64,000 bases of DNA from Mucidula mucida (taxonomy: Eukaryota > Basidiomycota > Agaricomycetes > Agaricales > Physalacriaceae): contig JADNYV010000065.1 of NCBI GenBank assembly GCA_015501055.1, positions 62,001 to 126,000 of the forward strand, in the 5' to 3' direction. A program made the translations under genes and the position numbers. Numbering within the stretch: position 1 is the stretch's first letter; each line of letters opens with the position of its first letter. Of this stretch, positions 56,704 through 64,000 are shown one piece after another. The notes beneath the pieces are model-generated. The model was not told the DNA's origin. It ran no database searches and saw nothing but the letters and a program-made list of their open reading frames with translations.

Positions 56704-58290
56704 ATGGCAATGCCTTCAGTTTCACCCTCCATACAGACCCCAGACGACGTCGAGCTCAATGACCTTTCTATTACGATTATCTCGGAACGCGCTCATGCTC
56801 CGCCCTTGGAAAAACCGACGCGTCGATATCAGATAATACTTGTGCTGTCCGGCTTTCTCATGATCTTCCACACCATCGGGATCAACTTTGTCTTCGGTAT
56901 CTTCCAGGTAAGATAGCTGTCAATTCGATACCTCGACAGATGACGTTCGCATCTTCCAGGAGTTCTATACCTCTCCGCAGAGCAACATCAAGGACGCCAC
57001 ATCGCAATACGCGCTTGTTTCTTTGGTCGGAACGCTTGGAAGTGGTTTGACGTGGAGCGGTGGTATTTTCGTCAATCCTATCATGGCCCGAACACAACGC
57101 GTAAAGACAATCACTCTCCTCGGGGCTTTTCTGATGAGCCTCGGATTGTTCCTAGCAAGTTACAGCACACGGGTTTGTTCTTCCTCAGTATCTACTCTGT
57201 CATATGCTTACCTGAACGTCTGATAGCTCTGGCACCTGTACATGACCCAATCTCTGATTTACGGGGTCGGGTCATCTATGTATTATTTCCCACTCATGAC
57301 CATTACACCTGTCTATTTCGACAGACACCGTGGCTTTGCCATGGGCGTCATTCTTGCTGGTGCGGGAGTCGGCGGTTTAGTTCTGGCACCCGTAACGCAG
57401 GCCATGTTGGATAAATTGGGTATTGGCTGGACGCTTCGTGCGCTTGGGATTTGGAATTTTGCTGTGGCTGTCCCAATCTCCTTCGTCGTTAAGCCGAGGG
57501 CCGGCTTTGGCCTAAACGCCAATGGAGAACGGGCCCGAACACGGTTGAACATGTCCTTGGTGAGACGGGGAACATTTCTGTATCAGGCAAGCGGTTTCGC
57601 CACCTGTTCTACTTGGATCTCATGACAAGGCACAGTCTGTCGGAGCGTTTCTCCAGGCCGCGGGGAACATTGTACCGACATACTATTTGACGTTGTACAG
57701 CGTATCCGTCCTTGCGTACCCCAGGTCGACGGGCAGTAATCTTCTGGCCGTTAACTCTGCTGTTAATAGCATATCTCGTGTCATCATGGGCGTTTTGGCA
57801 GATCATGTTGGCAGACAAAACACGTTGATTACCGGCGTAAGTTCCTCCGCGATCTCATGAACGCCTCGGCACTGATATCGTACATCTCCAGGTCGTGCTT
57901 TCGGGTATATCAGTGTTCAGCCTGTGGTACTCGGCTGCTCGAGAGCGGTTCATCGCGTTTGTCGTCATATACGGAATATATGCCGGTGGATACAATGCTC
58001 TACTTCCGACAACAATCACAGAGATATACGGCGTCGAGAACTACGCCAGTGTCAACGGATTCATCTACTTCATTAGGGGCTTGGGCTCAATGTTTGGTGC
58101 TCCAATTGCGGGCGTGATTCTAGGAACGTACAATCGTTCTGGCAATGGAGATGCTGCGGCAGCATTACAGGACAAGTTCAATGATGTTGTTGTTTACGAC
58201 GGCGTTTTGCTATTAGCGGCTGGCCTATGTGTATCGTACGTCCGCTTCCTAGATGCTCGGGATAAAGGAAAGTGGTCATGGAGAGCGTAG
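56704..58290 (+). CDS. MFS monocarboxylate-type transporter
   Basis: Exons 56704-56907, 56960-57172, 57227-57586, 57636-57836 and 57892-58290 give 458 residues, all introns in phase 0. Twelve helices of the MFS fold are evident; landmarks are GINFVFGIFQEFY, SQYALVSLVGTLGSG, YGVGSSMYYFPLMTITPVYF, RGFAMGVILAGAGVGG and ISRVIMGVLADHVGR. Fungal members of this MCT-like group carry monocarboxylates, riboflavin or unknown small molecules across the plasma membrane; the substrate cannot be told. Intron 3 uses a GC-AG pair (GCAAGC at 57587). Its paralog upstream is disrupted, so this may be the working carrier of the group. Confidence 0.85.
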
Positions 58291-58614
58291 AAGTACAATG
58301 ATGAATGTAAACTATGTCGTACCAAATGTTTCAACAAGAATATTGAATAGGATGATGGGTAGATGCCTGTAGTATGTAGATGACAGTCATGACTGCCTTC
58401 GGAATTCCTGTGAGTGGTTGGAAGTTTGAGGGAGCAGCTATTACATATCGGTACTTCATGGAAGCGTTTCGGAAACGAGGAAACGGTGTCATAAGCCGAC
58501 TACGGACCAGTACAGCGCCACAGTCTCACGTCAAAAAATGTGACCACCACGGCACTTGATCTCCCTTTTCCTTGTCTCCGACGTCCGCCTCCTTTCATCT
58601 GCGCGGGATCTAGA

Positions 58615-58965
58615 ATGCCTATAACTCGTCGGCCCGGTCCCATTGCTGCGTGGGACAGTCTCAAATCTAGTTGGACAACAAGTCGAGCCAGCCTGAGCCC
58701 ACTCTTAGCGGCGGCATTTGAAACAATTGGACCTCTTAAAAAGCATCATGGTATCAAGATATGCTAAATCTTCCTGATTTTAGGACTTTCAGGCTGCATG
58801 CTTTGCGTTGTTGGGACGGGCATTCCGTTCTTCTGGTCTCTGCAGTATCTGCTCGGGCCTTCTTTTCGCCCTAACGTTGCACGATGGCTAACTGACGCTT
58901 CATGGGGCTTAAGGCGAATCAAATTCCATTTTCCATTCTGGCGCTGTCATAGTTTTGATGATTGA
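58615..58965 (+). CDS. Small membrane protein, 105 residues
   Basis: Two exons, 58615-58750 and 58784-58965, are joined by an unusually short 33-nt intron (GTATCA..TTTTAG). The product is basic at the N-terminus (MPITRRPGP), with one hydrophobic helix (GCMLCVVGTGIPFFWSLQYLL) and an aromatic, basic tail. It lies between the transporter and the flavin monooxygenase. No family is recognised and the short intron lowers confidence. Confidence 0.4.
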
Positions 58966-59117
58966 TGCCAGTCATCGCGAAGGCCCGGCTCTCGCATGCT
59001 TCGGTGTCGAAGCGTCAGGTGGTATCGAATGTCTTTCTTAGTCTGGCTAACGTAAACATGAGCCTAGTATGGCACTTAAAAAGCACCAGTCCGCTGTCAG
59101 AACGACGTAGCACCAAC

Positions 59118-61432
59118 ATGACCCCCAACAACAAGACTACAGACTCACACCGAATCGTTATTATAGGCGCTGGGTACATTTCTTCGTCCTTGGCACTTCT
59201 TAGACTCATATCATTTCCAGTATTGGCGGTGTCTCTATGGGTGTCGCGTTGAGACGACAGATTCCGGGGTTCAATAACTTTACGGTACGCGCTTGACGCA
59301 ATACCCTCTTCAAAATGTCTTCATGTATTTCAGATATACGAGAAAGCTGGCGACGTGGGAGGAACGTGGAGGGTAAGCTCTATCCGTGTGTGACCACCAG
59401 ATCTTATTCACCCTCTAGGATAACATGTATCCTGTACGTCGTTCTCTATGTTCCAGAGTTGAACGTTCGGTTCTGATGTATACGCCAGGGCTGCTCCTCG
59501 GACGTTGGCATGCATTTCTATTCCCTCTCAACCGACCCCAAACCGGACTGGGACTACACCCATGGATCTCAGGCCCAAATCCAAGCGTACTGGAAGGACC
59601 TTACCCATAAATATCGCCTCGACTCTCACATCTCGTTTTATACTTTAGTCGTGTCGACTGAATGGAATCCCGAAGCCGAAATTTGGCACATCATAACCCA
59701 GGATCTTATCACTGGGGCGCAGGCAGAATCGACCGCCAAGATTCTCATATCCGCTCACGGTATTCTAGAAATCCCACGTTACCCGGATATTTCAGGTCTT
59801 GAGTCGTTCAAGCGGGTCAAATTTCACACTGGCAGGTATGATAACTCCGTGTCTTTGCATGGAAAACGCGTTGCAGTTATCGGAAACGGAGCTTCGGCGT
59901 ACGTCAGTTATTTTGGCTGGCGACTCGAGTACTGACTTTCTCGATCTGCTGCAGGACACAAATGGTCCCTATCATCTCCGAGGACCCAACGGTCAAGATC
60001 ATCGAGTTTTGTCGAACGCCCAATTGGTTTCTGCCACCTGTATGTTCCTCCTTGGGTCACGACAACGCCTCTTCTCATCTCATGACAGATTCGTTCCAAA
60101 TACAGTTCCCTCATGAAATGGATGTTCAAGTATGTTCCCTTCTACATGAAGTTGACGCGTTTTCGATTGTTCCTTGGAGTACGGTCTCCCATTGTCCGTT
60201 ATCCTATCTCTCAACACATGAATTTTAGGGTGAATTCATGTATTTCTCCATCTTCGGCACACGTTTCATGCATCCCATGATCGAGAAGGTCGGTCCTCGT
60301 ATGAACAGTGTATCCATTTCTTAGTCTTGTTCTCACAGTCCGGTATACGCTACATCCGAACTACCGGACCACAGGAGTATCATGACGCGTTGATACCTTC
60401 GTATAGTCAGCAGTCTGCGCCTCTGCTTCGCACGAGCTCACCTGACCGCTCCAGAACTCGGATGCCGCCGAATGATCTTCGATACCGACTACCTCGCAGC
60501 CTTACATCGTCCCAATCTAACTCTCAATTGGAACGGGATTGACCGCATCGTCGAGGATGGTATCATCACCAAGACAGGTAGTGTCTGAATGTCTTCACGT
60601 TCGTTCAGAGTCAGCTTACGGTGCACAGGAGAGAAGTTTGTCTTCGACGTCCTGATTTTTTCGACTGGCTATATTGCTGTACGCAGTTAAAAGCCTCTAC
60701 CCTGCATAGACATTGACTATTCCTCCAGGACGATTTCCCTTTCCGCGTGAAAGGTCTGGACACCACTGTCAAAGACTATTACGACGCGTCCGGCGGGCCC
60801 AAAGCGTATCTGGGCACAACTATTCCCGGGTTCCCCAACTTCTATTTAGTTTCAGGTCTGCAACACAATCTACATCGTTCATTACTGATAGCAGACTGCT
60901 AGGTCCCAACACGACGACGGGTCATACGTCCGTTATCTTTACCGAAGAAGTTCAGGTAGGCGGTCGTGTACATATCCCACGGACGATAACTGATGTTCGT
61001 ACAGATTGCCACATCATCAAGCTGATCAAGCCAGTCCTCGCCGGACAAGTATCGGCGTTTAACGTAACGCATGAAGCAACTGATGCCTACAATGAGAAGA
61101 TCCATGCTCGACTAGGAAGAAGCGTCTTCATGGACTGTGTGTCTTGGTATCGTCGAGGTAGGGACGGCAAAGTGACAAGCATTTTTCCTGGTGCCGGTAG
61201 TCTCTTTTATCTATGGCTGCGACGCGTGGACTGGTCACATTACCAGAGAATTGGCGGAGACGAGATACAGTGGGCAGCCACTGTGAGAAAAGAGGCGCGA
61301 GGTCGCCTCTCAAAGGTCACGGTGACACTGCTGGCTGTACTGTTCGCAGTACTGGGCGCTGTGTACGTGCCGAGCATCAAGGTCAGACCTTGGCATCACC
61401 CTCATCAGTGCTCATCTGACCCAACTTTCTAG
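59118..61432 (+). CDS. FAD-dependent monooxygenase, Baeyer-Villiger type
   Basis: About ten exons encode the two Rossmann motifs (GAGIGGVSMG at the start; VAVIGNGASATQ in the middle), DNMYPGCSSDVGMHFYS, FCRTPNWFLPP and the late STGY. These are marks of class B flavoprotein monooxygenases acting on ketones or related carbonyls with NADPH and O2. A final hydrophobic segment (TVTLLAVLFAVLGAVYV) suggests a membrane anchor. The residue order is complete. Near 60957-61006 a 49-nt intron is expected after FTEEVQ, but removing it breaks the frame; reading through keeps it open with 17 extra residues, so a one-base loss near 61006 or a retained segment must be assumed. It is followed by an alcohol dehydrogenase pseudogene. 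Confidence 0.75.
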
Positions 61433-61621
61433 GACGTACGACAGATCTTCTTTCAGACGGCGCTATACGGCCCATCTTCCATGTACAACCCTTAAGCACA
61501 TGTCGCTTGTATTAGACACGACTCATGACAGCTCACTCCTTTCACGCCCCAACGTCACAAGGTCTTTCGATTAAGCATATGAAAGCTTCGTTCAAATCAA
61601 TCTGTACTCATTACCCGACCA

Positions 61622-63199
61622 ATGATTCCTCCATTCGCTCCCGCAGCTATCATCTCTGAGTTCGGAAGCGAGCTTGTCTTGAAGAACGATTGGCCAGTGA
61701 AGCAGCCCGAGGACCTTGCTCCTGGTGAATGCCTCGTGCAGATAGACTACGCCGGTGTCTGCCACTCTGATCTACACATTCGCAATGGACACGGTCCAGA
61801 GATATCGGACTTCCCAAAGTCGGAGGACACGAGGGCATCGGTCATGTTGTAGCTATCGGGGCGAACAGTGGAAATCCGGGAGTGAAGATTGGCGACAGGG
61901 TTGGCCTGAAATGGTTGGCCTCAGTCTGTATGAAGTGCGTCCAGAGCTTTCTCTAGTAGGAATGTCCCGCACCGATAGGATCTTCCTGTCAGTTGTGAAT
62001 GCTGTCGGCAGGGCAGCGAGTCGGGTACGCACTGTCCTCGCCCTATTTCATTGAAACGAAGCACGCTCAATCCTGTCCTTTCAGCATGTAGCTCGCCCAA
62101 AGTTCATGGATACACCGTCCACGGAACCTTCACATAATATGCTGTGAGCGAAAATGGATGTCTAAATCAGCTTCTATAACGGTCTACACAGCTAGCTTAT
62201 GTCGACTACGTGACCCCAATTCCCGAAGGTCTCGAAAGTGCGGCGGCGACGCCAATCCTATGTGCAGTGAGTGTGATAATGTCCTTTGACGAGGCCATAC
62301 TGAACGAGTCCCATTTGCAAGGGCGTCACCATATACAAAGCGCTTCTACAAACGAAACCAAAGGCCGGAAACTGGGTCGCTCTCAGTGGCGCAGGTGGGG
62401 GGTTGGGTCATCTAGGTGCATCATAGATACCTGCTCTTCCGTGAATTCTTCCTTATGATTTTAACTCGTAGGAGTGCAGTACGCACAAACAATGGGGTTG
62501 CGAGTCATCGCCATCGGTAAGTTCCCTCTCTTTGAAAACCTTTCGAACAACTTTTGCAGACACGGGTGACGCAAAACGCGATCTGTGCTTGAAGCTCGGC
62601 GCCGAGAAATTCATCGACTTTGCGACCAGCACCAATGTCGTCCAAGACGTGATGGATGCTGCAGAAGGGCTGGGTCCCCATGCCGCTGTTGTCGCCGCTG
62701 GACAAGTTCGTGCAGCTTCACTTCCTTTCGCCTTATCAAACTATTACCTTCCCACAGGCAGAGCCATTCAATCAAGCACTGTTGTACCTACGGAAAACGG
62801 GTACCTTGGTAACCGTTGGGATGGCTTCTAGTACTGCCACTTTGAGTCTTCCACACAACATCATGGTTTCCAAAGTGAGTCTCCAAGTTCTCGGAGGAAC
62901 AGAACCGCCGAACTTATGAACGAAGTCGCTCACTTGGATTGGTTCCGCCGTTGGGTAGGTCGCCAGGCCATCATTTGGAGTTGCGATTGATGGCAGGTTA
63001 GGAATCGACAAGACGCCATTGAAGCGCTGGCACTCGCGGCGAGGGGCAAGGTCCGATGTAACTATGAAATGTAAGCTGGAAGATGTAAACCGGTAAGTCA
63101 AGGTCACTTCTGGGAAGTACTATAGCGTGAATATCGTCTAGCGTCCTGGCGGAGATGGAGGCTGGGAAGATTGCCGGGCGGATCGTTTTGAAGATTTGA
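61622..63199 (+). pseudogene. Zinc-type alcohol dehydrogenase pseudogene
   Basis: Nine or so exon pieces match the fungal zinc ADH family: AGVCHSDLH (catalytic zinc Cys), [49 protein letters not shown] (coenzyme fold), LGAEKFIDF, LRKTGTLVTVG, NRQDAIEALALAARGKV and AGKIAGRIVLKI at the end. Lesions: the frame slips at about 61810 between FPK and VGGHEG; the cysteine cluster of the structural zinc near 61940-62030 cannot be joined; and at about 62135 the conserved GTFQQYA reads GTFT-stop-YA, a nonsense codon. The 3' half is clean with normal introns. The nonsense change makes an assembly error an insufficient explanation. Confidence 0.8.
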
Positions 63200-63504
63200 A
63201 CAGGTGCTTTCGATACCGGCGTGTTACCAAATTTCAAAATGCGGCCAAGAACAGGGTGGCATGTACCGTGTAATCGCAATGGGTATCCCACAATGCTATG
63301 TGTCGATCATCGTGTTCGGCGTTGCTAGACAAGTGTTCACTTCGACAACAGGTAAACACCGCTCGTTGTTTGATCATGGGCGGCATTCAGAGTGCATCAC
63401 GTCTCCTTGATAACGCAACACCGATGATTTAAAACTCTGGCTTCCGGGACTAGTCACCATAAACGCGCCCGGTGCACGTCAACTACCACTCACTTAGACT
63501 CAAG
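63200..63504. other. Intergenic, nothing supportable
   Basis: Only a short spacer lies between the dehydrogenase remnant and the small secreted protein; no element is recognised. Confidence 0.4.
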
Positions 63505-63777
63505 ATGCACTTTACACTGTCCAAATTGATGCTGGCCATCTGTTCATTGGGATTGACGACATCTGTCTTTGGAATGACCATAGAGAGGAAGTGCTTTGAC
63601 AACAAAGACTGCCTCGGAGGAGACGAGACGGATTCGCGTACCGATCGCATGCTATGTTGTCCTATTCGAGGGGTAAGTTTTTGAACGTCATCGAAGCGAT
63701 TGTTATAACTCACCTTATACCAGAGCGAAGATGGCAGCGGACTGTGCGGTACCAAAGTTACTTGCGAGAGAATGTAG
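63505..63777 (+). CDS. Small secreted cysteine-rich protein
   Basis: Exons 63505-63672 and 63724-63777 encode 73 residues. The N-terminus is a signal peptide (MHFTLSKLMLAICSLGLTTS, probably cleaved after VFG). The mature 50 residues carry six Cys in the order C-x5-C, CC, C, C, enough for three disulfides. The protein is too short and its spacing wrong for a hydrophobin. Such proteins are common in fungal secretomes; role and target are unknown. Confidence 0.65.
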
Positions 63778-63811
63778 ACCGCCGACGATAGCCCTTGCAT
63801 ACCAATTCAAT

Positions 63812-63828
63812 TTCCGCCTTCGGCGGAA
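63812..63828. repeat. Perfect 7-bp hairpin with TTC loop
   Basis: TTCCGCC-TTC-GGCGGAA is a perfect GC-rich stem directly downstream of the secreted-protein gene; it could mark the 3' end of its transcript or be chance. Confidence 0.35.
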
Positions 63829-63969
63829 GGATAAATAGCCATAATTGAGGCAGACGTTGTACTCCATTTACTACAAGGTTACGGTTTCATCAAGGATCCT
63901 CAGACAAATGTGGCGGTTAGAAACAGATTGATCAGCGTGGCTGTGCTCTGAAACTTGATCGCAACCATC

Positions 63970-64000
63970 ATGAAGGCAACCTCAACTTTCACGAAACGCA
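63970..64000 (+). CDS. Possible gene start cut by the window end
   Basis: An ATG with A/C-rich leader (CAACCATCATGAAGG) opens a frame beginning MKATSTF that runs off the window. Only ten codons are visible, so this is tentative. Confidence 0.2.
   Translation, partial: MKATSTFTKR

Overview
The window reads as genomic DNA of an Agaricomycete (mushroom-forming) fungus. Genes sit on both strands and are cut by many very short introns of about 45-60 bp, mostly GTRNGT donors with a few GC-AG. The gene families are those amplified in that group: F-box proteins with an N-terminal coiled coil, BTB proteins, seven-helix membrane proteins, laccase, monocarboxylate-type MFS carriers and a flavin monooxygenase. 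The species cannot be fixed from sequence alone. Function calls rest on motif and family knowledge; exon models were spliced by hand.

Region 1 (1-17.2 kb) is repeat-driven. About 3.5-6.2 kb and 7.7-11.3 kb are the two arms of a degenerate inverted duplication. Each arm holds, in mirror order, a small C-x2-C/H-x3-C protein gene, a decayed gene of unknown function and a decayed membrane-protein gene. The loop holds a short CENP-C/Mif2-type cupin gene. Three dead F-box genes flank this; two of them (12.0-14.0 and 15.2-17.2 kb) form a second, 2-kb convergent inverted duplication.

Region 2 (17.2-34.8 kb) carries single genes: a BTB pseudogene and an intact BTB paralog, a HAD phosphatase like yeast YNL010W, a cysteine-rich orphan, a fourth and diverged member of the small zinc-finger-like family, a 430-bp inverted-repeat element, an intact F-box gene, a seven-helix protein, a bacterial-type PARG macrodomain protein and an Old Yellow Enzyme.

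Region 3 (34.8-44.0 kb) is the most unusual part: five tightly packed, same-strand, multi-exon genes of no recognised family. Three of them (36.5, 38.7 and 41.9 kb) share exon sizes and intron phases and are clearly one family.

Region 4 (45.4-64 kb) holds a 22-exon laccase, the only intact copy of the amplified F-box family, a CaaX-tailed protein with a PD-(D/E)XK-like pattern, and an oxidative/transport group (MFS, two-exon membrane protein, MFS, small TM protein, flavin monooxygenase, zinc alcohol dehydrogenase). In that group the first MFS, the dehydrogenase and possibly the monooxygenase carry frame lesions. A small secreted cysteine-rich protein closes the window.

Caution: many lesions are one-base indels beside short homopolymers, so part of the apparent decay could be uncorrected assembly error. 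Nonsense codons and larger deletions, seen in several copies, argue that much of it is real.
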